Positions 36,112 through 48,725 are shown, counted from the first letter of the stretch. The stretch is DNA of 64,000 nt from Aplysia californica (GCF_000002075.1 NW_004797387.1:93557-157556); one strand, 5' to 3'. A program made the numbers and translations. Notes: generated from the letters alone by a model not told the origin.

Positions 36112-37087
36112 TAGGAGATGGGTAAGAAACATCAGTGCGACGGAAGATTCCAAAGCAAAACAATAGGAGTAGACAAAGAACTTGTGGGCAGGCTGACAGT
36201 GGCAGATCCTGGACGGGCCGAAAGGTGACACAAGACGGGGTAAGACATCGGCGGTGCCGTGAACAGAGCTGAGGTATCTGGTGTGCGTCGACAGGTAGTT
36301 ACAGCATAGATGTGTGGAGAACATGGTGTAGGTCTGTAGGAGTGGGCAGTAGGATTCCTAGAGAGAAAGAGAGGTTTGGGGGTAGGGGGTGTTGGTGTCT
36401 GTGGAGCAAAGTGAGGTGGACACTTGCAGGGGCGATGACCTGTGGTTGAGGGTGACCCATGGTAGAAGATGATGACCCATAGCAGAGATGATGACCGAAG
36501 CAGAGGCAGGACTGTGGTGTTGGGTTAGTCAAGTGCTGAGGTGGAGGTGAAGCCAAAAGTGGTGTAGGGTGTTGAATGCTCTCCTCATGTACTGCATAGC
36601 TTGTGGACGCTCCCTTCACAATCTGACATGGGTATCTCTCAGGATTTGCACACACATAACGGCTCACTAAACAAAGTAGGGCACTGAGGAGGACAGCAAA
36701 GAGCTCCACAAAGGGGAGATGGGGGAGGGAAGGGAAGACAAAGAAACGATATGTGCATAGAAGAATTTACAGACACGCTCACAACTAAAGTCAGAAAGAA
36801 AAAGGCACACACATTCTGGGGGATAAGAACAGTCAAAAAGCTTAAGTGCAAAGAAATGTTGCTACTACATTTATACAGGGTATACAAGTAATTCATACAA
36901 AAGAACAGAATTTTTGGAAATTTCAAAAAATCACACTCCTGTTTGTATGTGCAAGTAAAGAACTACAAAACAAAATTCTAGTTTGTTTGAGCATAGAGAA
37001 GCACAATGCTGTTGGTTAGGAAAAAAAATTAAGAAGGACAGACAGAAACAACAGCAGGGATAGAAGAAAGTGAGACCTACATCAGCA
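36112..37087. other. Non-coding, minus-strand exon-like islands possible
   Basis: A minus-strand acceptor TGTCCTCCTCAG at about 36678 precedes an open stretch containing YVCANPERYPCQIVKG, but no donor or initiator fixes it. A GATGACC-rich 24-bp repeat lies near 36425-36500. Confidence 0.35.
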
Positions 37088-37115
37088 CCCTCCAACCACC
37101 CACTACTGTATTCCT
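37088..37115 (-). other. Duplicated donor-like block, copy 1
   Basis: CCCTCCAACCACCCAC here and at about 38603 are near-identical; both are preceded by a GACCTAC word that reads as a GTAGGTC donor on the minus strand. The 120 bases before each copy share a purine-rich GACAGACAGAAAC stretch. Confidence 0.5.
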
Positions 37116-37309
37116 GAAGGAAAAGGCTATTGAATAATTTACTTCAAAAAGAAAAAGAAAAGTTCAAAATCCACTCGACTCAACAGAGAAACAAGCAGAA
37201 ACCTTGTAAATCATGGTCACAGCTCTCAACATCCGTTTCATTTCCATACAAACTCAATACCAGACACCGCAGACCCAACCGTCACAAGCTAGTCCCACGC
37301 CAACCCACG

Positions 37310-37540
37310 CACCGCCCTGGCAGTCGTCACACACAGCCCTGGCAGTCGCCATGCACGGCCCTGGCAGTCGCCATCACCACACACAGCTCTGGCAGTCGCC
37401 ACACACAGCTCTGGCAGTCGCCACATACAGCTCTGGCAGTCGCCATCACCACAAACAGCTCTGGCAGTTACCACACACAGCTCTGGCATCACCACACACG
37501 GCCCTGGCAGTTGCAACACACAGCCCTGGCAGTCTCCACA
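37310..37540. repeat. 22-bp GC-rich minisatellite, about 10 copies
   Basis: The unit CACACACAGCTCTGGCAGTC varies to CCCTGGCAGTC; a few units carry an ATCACC insertion. Both strands show open frames, as expected of the repeat. Confidence 0.95.
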
Positions 37541-38340
37541 AAAACCCAGCTGATCCATCAGTCAACAGAAACCCTTGCATCCATGGCACATGACACAGAA
37601 CCTGCATAGAATCAACTGGTGGGGTCTGGGGTGTGAGGTTTGGGGTTGGGTTTGGAGGGGGGGAGAGAAAGGAGACAGGGAACTGGCACAAGTCACACAC
37701 ACACAAGCAAGCCACATGAAACTGTCGCCAACAGACCCCTTGAAGACAAGAGCCACCAGTCCAAACAGCACACTTCCAAACCATCGGGTGGGGGGAGAAG
37801 ACGGGGGGGCCTTGATTGGCATCAACAAACACTTTCCGACTACTTTCAGCCTGAAGATGACCTGGGAGAAGGGGCAGCATCCACATAACACCTGACGTCC
37901 ACGCAAAACATTTCCATCCATGAAAAAGCCTGTCTCAACAGAGAAAACAAAAATCACCCCCCCCCATTCCTCTTGGATCGTCCTGACAAGTCAAATTTTA
38001 TTAAATCTTATTTTCTAGGGTGTTTAAAAATATAAATGAAACAGTTTACAGTAGAAGCCATTTGGGTTTGTTGTCTTTTTATCAACCAAAAACGATACCT
38101 TAGCAACAGAAATTAATAAATATACCTAAATTTATGTTGAAATGAAACCAAATCCAGTATTAGTAGAAGCAGAATGCAACAACTGAGAAATGAACCAAAA
38201 AGTTGTAGTTCATACATATTTACCATTGATTTTTTTTTTACCATGATCTTCAAACATTATCAGATGCTGATCTTCGCACAACTAAGATCTGCGCATCCCC
38301 TCAAAAACGTTCATAGATTTATGTGTTTTTGAAAAACAAA
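37541..38340. other. Non-coding, C/G tracts
   Basis: On the minus strand a strong pyrimidine-rich acceptor (TCTGTTGAGACAG, about 37941) precedes an open stretch with KVFVDANQGPPVFSPHP. Without a donor or homologue I do not call it a gene. Confidence 0.35.
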
Positions 38341-38420
38341 ACTCACAATACCTGGGGTAAAAACCCCAGGACCTAACACAAGGTTTTTGAGGGTCCGGGG
38401 ACCTTGGTCCCCAGAAGCGC
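38341..38420. other. Two adjacent short hairpins
   Basis: CCTGGGGTAAAAACCCCAGG (7-bp stem, 6-base loop) and GGGGACCTTGGTCCCC (7-bp stem, 2-base loop) lie about 30 bases apart. They may be ends of a fold-back element. Confidence 0.6.
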
Positions 38421-38602
38421 ATGGATAAACACACGAAACAGACAATAAAAAAGCTGACATTAATGGAATGTGAAACAATTTAGATACAAATAAATATACT
38501 TCATCATTGTTACAATTACGGACAATAAAACGAGGGGAAAAAGCAAGACAAACAGACAGAAACAGAAAGAGAGTAAAGAAGTAGGACCTACCAGCGGCGC
38601 CC

Positions 38603-38630
38603 TCCAACCACCCACATTGCGACTTTTACG
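38603..38630 (-). other. Duplicated donor-like block, copy 2
   Basis: Partner of the block at 37088-37115, 1.5 kb away, with the donor-like GTAGGTCC on the minus strand better preserved. Confidence 0.5.
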
Positions 38631-41228
38631 AAGCTAGTACGACAAATAGGAACAGACAGAAAAAAGAGCGAAAACCATGGTCACACAAATTATGTTTCTT
38701 TTTAAGGAAAGGGGGACCACCACATTACAAGTAAGAAACCACACCACACAAAATAAAATAGTCCATACTTCCATTAAAATATTTACTCAGAATCGTCCAA
38801 CAGTTTTGCAACATTCCAAAACATCAGCCATCAGCTGTGTGGACAGAATTTTGCGTTTGTGATACAACTTGTACACACCACACACAATATTTCCCGATCC
38901 TTTTTTTTTCATTTAAGAAATAATCACAGCGAAATAATACTCGGTCAATAGGACTGATGACAAACACGTTTCGTAACGTCATTCTCTTACAACTCTTCAC
39001 CAGATGAAATCAATAACAGGACCGAAATAGGAACAGATTGACGGAGGCTGGGAACATCAGCTTATTTTTGCATTCACTACAGAGAGAAGGTCCTTCCATT
39101 TCCCCGTTTGCTTTCATTCTGCTGTAGTCGAAATTATAAGATTATATTCAATAAATGTTACTAAAGCTCAAAACATTTCACAACCTTCGATCTCGAAACT
39201 CCTTAAGACAAAAACCAACAACAGCACTTAAGCGTTCACCAAATGGTGGTGGTTGATGTGTGGACTCATATTTATATATACAAGTAAATGTGATGTCAGC
39301 ACAAGCAAGTCAGCAGTGTTTAAAAATAAAGCATTGCAAGCAAATGATGAAATAACTGAGTTGCTATAAATAGCCAGCTATTTATATCATGGGATATTCC
39401 CTCCCCTGTTTACACTTAAATTTCAACAATTTTTTTTTAATAGGACTAGACATATAAGGTGTCAGTTATTAATAATAAATCATCACAATCTATATAAACT
39501 AAAAATAGCACAAATCACTTTCCCAGTACAGAATAACAATAATATAAAATCAGTAAGGGTGACAGAATAAGGCTAATAACACCTCTTTTATGGACACTAC
39601 ACTGCCTTCCTGTTGACTAATGACCATTCCATGTCAAAATAAAATTAATGTCATAATGATAAGTGCAATCATATCATAATTGTTGAAACTGTACATTCCA
39701 ACTCGCAGTTCATCAGTGGACAAAACAAAAATTTCTACCATCAATGAAACTATGCATATCATGGCCGGGCCCCAAGATCTGGAACGCTTTGCCCTGTGTA
39801 GTTTAAGAGATATAAAATCTATTAGTTCATTCAAAGGTTAGCCAAGTCATTTCTGATTTTAGATATGTAAAGCACTCAGATTTCAGGATGAAGAACTATA
39901 TAAATACTGCTGACTATATAAATATTATATATATAAGTATTATCAACAACAAGTTTCTATTTATGTTAGCTGCTTACATCACTGGTGGACGGTATTAAAT
40001 ATAGCAGACTATATACTATACATTATTTTATATAATTTATGTGCGTTTCAATAACAAAATAACTACCTTGAGATGTCCGAGTTTAAGAGATTAGTTCCAG
40101 CAGTGACAAAATGTCACAAACACAGCGCAACTTGAGAGAAGTATATAAACAAAACGACGACCTTCTTTAGTTCAACTTCAACATCATTGAGAACAGACAT
40201 ATAACATTCTGGCAGGGCGGGGGGGGGGGGGGGGCTGTGGTGCTGTGGTCGATTATTAATACAACATGACAAAGCACCAGCAACAGCAGTCAGCAAATAT
40301 CTCGGGTTATATGTTAATTATTAACACTGTTCATTGCGCAAAGTAAAATATCAAGCTATACATAGCTGTATACAAACTAAGCTACAAGAACTAAGTACAT
40401 AATACAATTCTTGTTTCAAGTTGGCCACCTAAACGGTTTGACATTTTTAACAAAAAATCAACGCAGCCGTAAATTTACACCCACCAAAATCTCTTCCAAC
40501 AGGCAGATGCCCATGCAAGCCTCAAAAACCGTGCAACATGTACAAAATGCATTCCATAGTGAACTCACAACAATGCCAGACTAATACTTTTTTTTAAAGT
40601 CCAAAGATAAGTTTTTTTAACCACTGGTGCACAGAGAGGGGGGCTACAAAATACTAAATGATTTTAGTCGCTGTTTATCCAGCAACGGAAAAATCTTGAA
40701 TAGGAGCTCCAAAAAGAACAAACAAGGGCATCTCTGCGCATGTTAATTAAGTCAGAAGTCAGAGCAAAAGCAGCAGGTCAGAAATATGGGATGATGGCCA
40801 AGATTTCTTCAGCTACCTATGCACAGTCACACCCCAAAGTCACCTTCATCTAGATATGATATGCGCAAATCATGCATTTGATACTCTTTTTTCTTTTTAT
40901 GAATTAAACATGGAACACACTTTTTGATCATAAAATTAAAATTTTGTTTTGCCGAGCAGAAAAAAGTCACAGCAAACCAAACATAATCAGTACTCAGGTA
41001 TTACACATGGTGAACTAATTTAAAATGTTAACTGACTGGACAGCTTACTGCTTCCACAAACAAATCGGGCTACGCATCAACAAATAAATGACCTGGTGCA
41101 TCAAAAAAAACTTTCACGCATAAATCATAAACCAAAAATAGTCACATGGCCCCTTCCATAAAAACAAACTAAAAAATCATCAATCACACTTCCCATTGTG
41201 TAAACAGAAAAATGAAACTACATGTACG
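38631..41228. other. Non-coding A/C-rich DNA
   Basis: No array, element or exon that I can support. It includes an 18-base G tract at about 40217-40234 and AT-rich microsatellite-like stretches near 39900-40030. Confidence 0.45.
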
Positions 41229-41750
41229 TCCTATCACATTAACAGATCACATCCTATCGCAGCAGACCACCGCCTATCCCACCAGAAAATAAATCAAACT
41301 ATGTCCTAATGAATCAACCAGACAACAGCCTATCCCATCAACAGAGAAAACAGACAACATTGGACTATAAGCCTCTCACATCTACAATTACAATTTGGTC
41401 GGACTACGGCTTTTCACATCAACAGAGAAAACAGACGTAGGACTACGGCCTATCGCATTTGCAATTAATCGAGCTATGGCTTATGGCATCAACAGAGAAA
41501 CCAGACAACATCGGACTATGGCCTATCACATCTAGCTATAAGTAATCAGACTACGGATTATCACATCAACAAAGACAACAGACAACATCGGACAATGGCC
41601 TATCGCATCTACAATGAATCGGACTACGGATTATCACATCAACAGAGAAAACAAACTACACCTATCAAGTCAACAAAGAAATCAGACCTTGGCCTATCGC
41701 ATTATCAAGTAAATAGCACTATGGCTTATCACATCAACAGAAAAACCAGA
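41229..41750 (+). repeat. Satellite family I, dimeric unit of about 72 bp
   Basis: Two submotifs alternate: a longer one (GGACTACGGCTTATCACATC, then AACAGAGAAAACAGACAACATC) of about 41 bp and a shorter one (GGACTATGGCCTATCGCATC, then TACAATTAATC) of about 31 bp. It shares the core GGCCTATCGCATC with family III. Confidence 0.85.
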
Positions 41751-42060
41751 CCTTGTTGCTTTAACAATACACAAAAGAAATAAAGAAACTGAACAGACCA
41801 AGCCCAGCAGTCATTTGACCATTTTATCACCATAAACGAAAAGACAAAAAGTTCAGTCATCATCAAAACAGAATTTGGTTTATGTCACTTCAACTGTAAC
41901 CAATTCCATTCACGGTAATCAAATATGGTAAGCTGAAGTATATGTTTACGGGCTTGACAAACATATTTTGGACCCCGTTTAAAGTGCAACACACAAATTT
42001 TGACGCTTCAAACCAAGCTCACAAACACAAAGCAGTCATAGTAATGTAATAATGCAGTAT
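41751..42060. other. Spacer between satellite families I and II
   Basis: Unique-looking AT-rich sequence without features. Confidence 0.5.
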
Positions 42061-45000
42061 TTCACATCAATGAATAACGGAAGACAATAATGTAGTAAAC
42101 AAAAAAGAAGACAGCGGTGTTGTAAACTGTAGTAAACCCAACAATAAGTAATAGAAGACGGTAGACAGTGGTGTTGTACACAGGATAGTAAACCAACTCA
42201 AAGTAATAGAAAATGGTAGTGTAATGTAGCAAACCCAACTTTTCCAATCCAGAATGGCATGAAATCAACAAGAAATAAAAGAAGACAGTAGTGTAGTAAA
42301 CAGTATAACTAAACCAACATAGAGTAATTGAAGAGATTAGTGTAGTGTGCAGTGAGCCAAGAAAAGCAATAGAAGACAGTAACGTAGTAAGCCAACAAAA
42401 GCAATGGAAGAAGACGGAAGTGTAGTAAAGGGACAAAAAGTGTAGCAAACCAACAAAAAGTAATAAAAGACATTAGTGTAGTAAACCTACAAAAAGTAAC
42501 AGAAGATACCAGTTTATTGTAGTAACCCAACAATAAGTAATAGAAGAAGACGATGGTGTATAGTTAACCAACAAAAAGCAAATAAAGAAAACGGTAGCGT
42601 AGTAAACCAACAAAACGTAATAGAAGACAATAGTATGTAAAAAGTAGAGTAAACCGGCAAAACTTAATGGAAGACAGCAGATAGCAAACAGTATAGTTCA
42701 CCAAGAAAATGTAATAGAAGACTGTAGTATAGTAAACCAACTGAAAGTAACAGAAGACGACAGTGGTGTGGGAAACCAACAAAAAGTAAAAGAAGACAGT
42801 ACAGTAGTACTAAAAGTAATAGAAAAAGACGGTTGTGTAGTACACCAAAAGTAAATAATAGAAGAAGACGGTAAGGTAGTAAATTGGCAACAAAAAGTAA
42901 TAGAAGACAGTGGAGTAGTGAACCAAAATTAAGTAATAAAAGACAGTGTAATAGAAGAAGACAGTAGAGTAGTAAACCAACAAAAAGTAATAGAAGACAG
43001 TGGTGTAGTGAACCAACATTAAGTAATAAAAGACAGTGTAATAGAAGAAGACAGTAGAGTAGTAAACCAACAAAAAGTAACAGAGGAAGGACGGTAGGAC
43101 GGTAGTACGGTAGTGTTGTGTAGTAAACCAAGAATAAAAAAGAGAAGAAGACCGTAGTGAAGCAAACTAACTAAAAGTAATAGAAGACAGTACATGTAGT
43201 AGTATATTGTAGTTAACAAACAAAAAATAATAGAAGACTCTGGTGTAGTGTAATAATCTTCTAAGGCAGTAAACCAACAAAAAGCTATGTCTAGTAAACC
43301 AATAAAACGGTCAGGTAGTAAATTACAATAATAAATAGAAGACAGTTATGCTATTTAAAGTAAATGAAAAAAAAAGTCAAGTAAGACAGCACTGTAGTGA
43401 ACCAAACAAAGTAATAAAACACAGCCCAACAAAAAGTAATAGAAGACAGAAGAGAAGTAAACAGAGTAGCAAACCAATAACAAAAATATTAGAAGACAGC
43501 AGTGTCGTAACCCAACGAAACGCACTAGAAGATACAATGTAGGAAACCAACAAGAAGTAACAGAAGAAGACGATAGTGTAGTAGACCAGCAATAAGTAAT
43601 ATAAGATTGTAGTACGGTAGTGTTGTATAGTAAACCAACGAAAAAGTAACAGAAGAAGATAGTTGTGTAGTAAACCAACAACAATAGGTAATAGAAGAAG
43701 ACGGTTGTGTAGTAAATCCACAAAATGTAATATTAGTAGTTAACAAACAAAAAGTAATAGAAGACGGTACTGTAGTGTAATAATCTTCTAGTGTAATAAA
43801 CCAACAAAAAGTAACAAAAGACAGTTGAGAAGTAAACAGTGTAGCGAACCAACAAAAAAACATTAGAAGACAGCAGTGTCGTAACCCTTTAAGAAGCAAT
43901 AGAAGAAGATAATAATGAACCAACATTAAGTAATAGAAGAAAACAGTAGCACAGTAGTTTTGTGTCATAAACTAACAATCAATACGTAATAAAAAGAAGA
44001 CAGTAATGTAGTAAACGAATAAATAGTAACATAAGACGGCAGTGTGCAAAAGGTAACAGAAGACGGTAATGTAGTGTAATAATCTTCTCAAGTAGCAAAC
44101 CAACAAAAAGCGATATATAGAAGTCAGTAGTCTAGTAAACCAATAAAACAGGTAGTAAATTGCAAAAATTAATAGAACACGGTAGGGCTATTAAAGTAAA
44201 TGAAAAAAAAAGGTAAAGTAAGACAGCAGTGTAGTTAACAAAACACAGTAATAGAACAGAGACCAACAAAAAGTAAGAGAAGACAGTAAGAAAACAGTGT
44301 AGCAGCCCAACAACAAAAAATATTAGAAGACAGCAGTGTCATAATTCTACAAGAAGCAATAGAAGAAGCAATGTAGTAAACCAACAAAAAGTAATAGAAG
44401 AAGACGATAGTAGTGTAGTAAACCAACAATAAGTAATATAAGACGGTAGTACAGTAGGGTAGTGTAGCAAACCAACAACAACAAAATTTAGAAGACAGCA
44501 GTATCGTAACCCTGGTAACCCAACAAAACGCAATAGAAAAAGCAATGTAGTAAACCAACAAAAAGTAACAGAAGAAGACAGTAGTGGAGTAAATCAACAA
44601 TAAGTAAAGGAGGAAGACGGTAGTGGAGTAAATCAACAATAAGTAAAGGAGGAAGACGGTAGTGGAGTAAATCAACAATAAGTAAAGGAGGAAGACGGTA
44701 GTGGAGTAAATCAACAATAAGTAAAGGAGGAAGACGGTAGTGGAGTAAATCAACAATAAGTAAAGGAGGAAGACGGAAGTGGAGTAAATCAACAATAAGT
44801 AAAGGAAGAAGACAGTAGTGGAGTAAACCAACAATAAGTAAAGGAGGAAGACGGTAGTGGAGTAAATCAACAATAAGTAAAGGAAGAAGACGGTAGTGGA
44901 GTAAATCAACAATAAGTAAAGGAAGAAGACGGTAGTGGAGTAAATCAACAATAAGTAAAGGAAGAAGACGGTAGTGGAGTAAATCAACAATAAGTAAAGG

Positions 45001-46436
45001 AGGAAGACGGTAGTGGAGTAAACCAACAATAAGTAAAGGAGGAAGACGGTAGTGGAGTAAACCAACAATAAGTAAAGGAGGAAGACGGTAGTGGAGTATA
45101 CCAACAATAAGTAAAGGAGGAAGACGGTAGTGGAGTAAACCAACAATAAGTAAAGGAGGAAGACGGTAGTGGAGTAAACCAACAAGAAATAACAGAAGAA
45201 GACAGTAGTGGAGTAAACCAACAATAGGTGATGGAGAAAGACAATAGGGTAGTAAACCAACAAATGGTAATAGAAGACAGTAGTGTATTGTGGTTAACAA
45301 ACAAAAAGTAATAGAAGACGGTAGTGTATTGTAGTTAACAAACAAAAAGTAACAGAAGACGGTAGTGTAGTGTAATAATCTTCCAATGTAGTAAACCAAC
45401 AACAAAAGTCAGAGAAGACAGTGGTCTAGTAAACCAATAAAACGGTCGTGTAGTAAATTACAAAAATGAAAAGAAGACGGTAGAAGTAAAGAGAGCAGCA
45501 AACAAACAAACAAATATCGGAAGACAGCGGTATCATAACCAAACAAAAAGCAACAGAAGCAGACAGTAGTGTAGTGAATCAACATTAAGTAACAGAAGAC
45601 GGTAGTGTAGTAAACCCAATAAAAATTAATAGAAGAAGACAGTAGTTTAGTGAACCAACATTAAGTACTAGAAGAAAACGGTAGCAACGTAGAGTCGAGT
45701 AATAAACTAACAATAAGTAATAAAACAAGACAGTAATGTAGTCAACCACAAAAGAGTAAAAGAAGACAGTAGTGTATTGTAGTTAACAAACAAAAAGTAA
45801 CAGAAGACGGTTATGTAGAGTAATAATCTTCTAATGTAGTAAACCAACAAAAAGCAATAGAAGTCAGTGGTCTAGTAAACCAATAAAACGGTCGCGTAGT
45901 AAATTACAAGAATTAATTGAAGACGGTAGAGCTACTTGAAGTAAACGAAAAAAAAGTAAAATAAAACAGCAGTGTAGTAAACCAAACGAAGTAATAGAAC
46001 ACAGACCAACAAAAAGTAAGAGAAGACTGTAGAGAAGTAAACAGTGTGGCATACCAACAACAAAAATATTAGAAGACAACAAAGTCGCAACCCAACAAAA
46101 ATAATAGAAGACGACTGTGCGGTGATGTAGTAAACCAACAAAAAGTAATAGAAGAAGACAGTTGTGTTGTGAGCCAACATTAAGCAATAGAAGATTGTAT
46201 ACGTATAGTGAACCAACAAGAAGTAATAGAAGACGGTAGTGTAGTCAACAAATAGTAATAGAAGACAGTAGTGTATTGTAATTAAAAAACAAAAAGGAAT
46301 AGAAGACGGTAGTGTTGTGCAATAATATTCTAGTGTAATAATCCAAATAAAAGTAAAAGAAGACAGTAGAGAAGTAAAGAGTGTAGCAAACCAACAACAA
46401 AAATATTAGAGGACAGCAGTCTACAGAAAGTCTACT
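42061..46436 (+). repeat. Satellite family II, 36-39 bp monomers with higher-order repeats
   Basis: Monomers read GTAGTAAACCAACAAAAAGT then AATAGAAGACGGTAGTGTA. A marker variant containing TAATAATCTTCTA recurs near 43251, 43779, 44079, 45376, 45821 and (changed) 46321, each followed by the same series of variants, so blocks of some 300-500 bp were amplified as units. A 90-bp two-copy block lies at about 42911-43090. Minus-strand open frames exist only because the unit lacks stops. Confidence 0.95.
44581..45235 (+). repeat. Homogeneous 39-bp core of satellite family II
   Basis: About 16 near-identical units of GTAGTGGAGTAAATCAACAA then TAAGTAAAGGAGGAAGACG. The first two begin at 44581 and 44620, exactly 39 bp apart. 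Because 39 is divisible by three and the unit lacks minus-strand stops, all three minus frames stay open through most of it. Confidence 0.95.
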
Positions 46437-47035
46437 TAACAATGACAACATTTCTTAACATTTGGACATGAGAGGAATAGAAAAGAAGTTGGGGGAGCAG
46501 AAAGATAATTGGTTCTCATCTCCCGATGTGTCCAAACACTACCCAAAGCACAATAAAATGGAGAAGAGAAAAAGGAGCCAAAACAGGGCGAGCGATAGGA
46601 GATTATATCCCATCAGGTAATAAAATGGTCAGTAAGTGCCTTGAACTAACAGACAGAGCTCTTTAAGCAGTTAACTGCATCAAAACAAAATCATACCACC
46701 CCCAAATACGCAGCCCAAAAATAGGTTTCCATGTCACTTTCAACACTAGAATATCATGTCAGACGCAGATTCAATAGAATTGTTTTTTATAAAACTCTTA
46801 GACAAATTTTTTAAAAACATTTGAAAAAATCAGACAAAAATAAAAACATACACAAACATCTACTAAGAATTTAAAAAATAAGACAGTACCTTATCACACC
46901 AACATATATAAGAAATCAAATGGCCAGTTGAAACAAAACAAATAATGCAGAAATCAAAAAAAATTTTAAGTACATCTCCCCCTCAAGACAATTTCGATCA
47001 CTTAAGAGGCAGGCTTCGACCCTGCCTGTCGGACG
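46437..47035. other. Spacer between families II and III
   Basis: A/T-rich unique sequence. At about 47006-47030 it contains GGCAGGCTTCGACCCTGCC, whose minus-strand form GGGTCGAAGCC resembles a tRNA B box; a related word lies near 58885. Confidence 0.45.
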
Positions 47036-47748
47036 GCTTATCAACAAATATATTAAATGGCCTATCACATCAACAAGTCAATCAGATGGCCTATCGCATC
47101 AACAAAATATCAGACGGCTTATCAACAAATATATCAGATCCCTTATCACATTAACAAATATATCATAAGGCATAAAACATCAACAAATATATCGAACAGC
47201 ATATCGCATCAACAAATATATCAGACGGCGCATTGCATCAACAGATATATCACTCCGCCTATCGTATCAAAAAATATATCAAAACAGCCTTTGACAACAA
47301 CAAATATATCAAACGAGATATATCGGATGGCCTATCAATAAATATATCACACGACCTATGGCATCGGTCAAATATATCAAAACCCTATCAACAAATCAAT
47401 CAAATGGCCTATCGCATCAACAAAATATACAACGGCCTGTCGGCAAGTATATCAGATGATCTAAAACCAGCAAATATACCATACAGCATCTCGCATCAGC
47501 AAATATATTCCTCGGCCTATTGCATATTAACAAAAATATCAGGCGGCCTATGACATCAACAAATGTATTCGACAACCTATTGCATCAACAAATATATTAG
47601 ACGGTTTATCAACATATATATCTAACAACCTGCTGCATCAGCAAATCAATCAGATGGCTTATCGCATTAACAAATATATTAGATGGCTTAAAACAACAAA
47701 TATATCAATCAGCCTATTGCATCAACAAATATACTAGACGGCATATTT

Positions 47749-48239
47749 TTTTGATGGATTGAGTAGATGTTTTACGGCACTATCGACACAATTTGGGTCA
47801 TTTAAGCGCCAACAGGTTTCTCCGCAACAAAATCAGACGTGTTTTTAATAAGAGTCTTTCGGAGCTCGCAACCGCACACGGTCACACTATTTTCATTATG
47901 CTAAAAAGACGGACAGACATTTATGAAAATTTTTGTAAATATGGAAAAGACTTATTTACAATTGTATATACAATATTAATTTCAGTGTATGTATATATAC
48001 ACCGATAACAATAACTATATATTTTCATATTCTATTAAATAGTCCTATTTCTTTTACATAACTTAAAATTTTTTTAGCGTCTAAAATGTCAAAAAGGGTT
48101 TTGATATTTTTACATTTAAAATATTTCTTACGAACATCATTAAATTCGACACATTCCGTTAGGATGTGCCGAACTGTGAAATTTGTGTTGGACGCCACGC
48201 AAAAAGGAGGTTCCTCTCCTTCGAGTAAATGTTTGTGCA
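47749..48239 (-). mobile_element. 5'-truncated Jockey-like LINE with 13-bp target duplication
   Basis: The minus strand encodes a C-terminal end with HLLEGEEPPFC, TVRHILTECVEF, and the terminal SYVKEIGLFNRI before a stop near 48025, followed by about 275 bases of 3' UTR and a short A tail (T run at 47746-47752). This ending is typical of Jockey-type ORF2 proteins. The element is flanked by AGACGGCATATTT at 47736-47748 and 48240-48252, a clean target-site duplication made from satellite sequence. It is a single retrotransposition event with strong 5' truncation. Confidence 0.9.
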
Positions 48240-48534
48240 AGACGGCATATTTGATCTACAAATATGTCATAAGGCCTATCGCATCACTAAATATATCAGA
48301 CGGCTTATCACATCAACAAATATATCAGACGGCTTATCACATCAACAAATATGTCAGATGGCCTATCGCATCAACAAGTATGATCAGACGCATCAACAAA
48401 TGTAACAGACAGCTTATCAACAAGTATACTAGGCGGCCTATCGCATCATCAAATATATCAGACTCCTTATCAAACAATGTATCAAATGGCCTAACGCATC
48501 AACAAATATAATATCAGACAGCCTTGAGCATCAA

Positions 48535-48725
48535 CAAGACCCACCGGCAATGTTTTAGAAATCAGAAAATAGAAAATTAGTAAACTTGCTTAGAAATTTG
48601 TAATATGGCCATGGAAAATCTTCTTCGATGGGGTGTCAAGGACAGGGATTGTAGTCCAGTATAAATTGAACGTTAACCAAGACAAGATGACACAAAAGGG
48701 CAGGAACTTTTTAGCACATTGTCAG
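48535..48725 (+). other. Non-satellite island, copy 1
   Basis: Includes GTTTTAGAAATCAG, then AATATGGCCATGG and AAAAGGGCAGGAACTTTTTA. A diverged copy lies at about 54785-54925. No coding content. Confidence 0.75.

Noticed and set aside
36299-36709. Minus-strand frame whose start looks like a signal peptide (ELFAVLLSALLCLVS)
   Set aside because: The start would be GTG, not ATG, and the hydrophobic stretch coincides with a polypyrimidine acceptor tract, so the resemblance is probably accidental.
37130-37886. Overlapping frames of 126 to 159 codons on both strands
   Set aside because: They are driven by the 22-bp GC-rich minisatellite and flanking C-rich low complexity; no domain is visible.
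44235-45405. Minus-strand open frames of 305 and 342 codons with an apparent membrane-protein-like Leu/Tyr/Val pattern
   Set aside because: They are translations of the 39-bp satellite, and the other minus frame is largely open as well. The unit simply lacks stops and is divisible by three.
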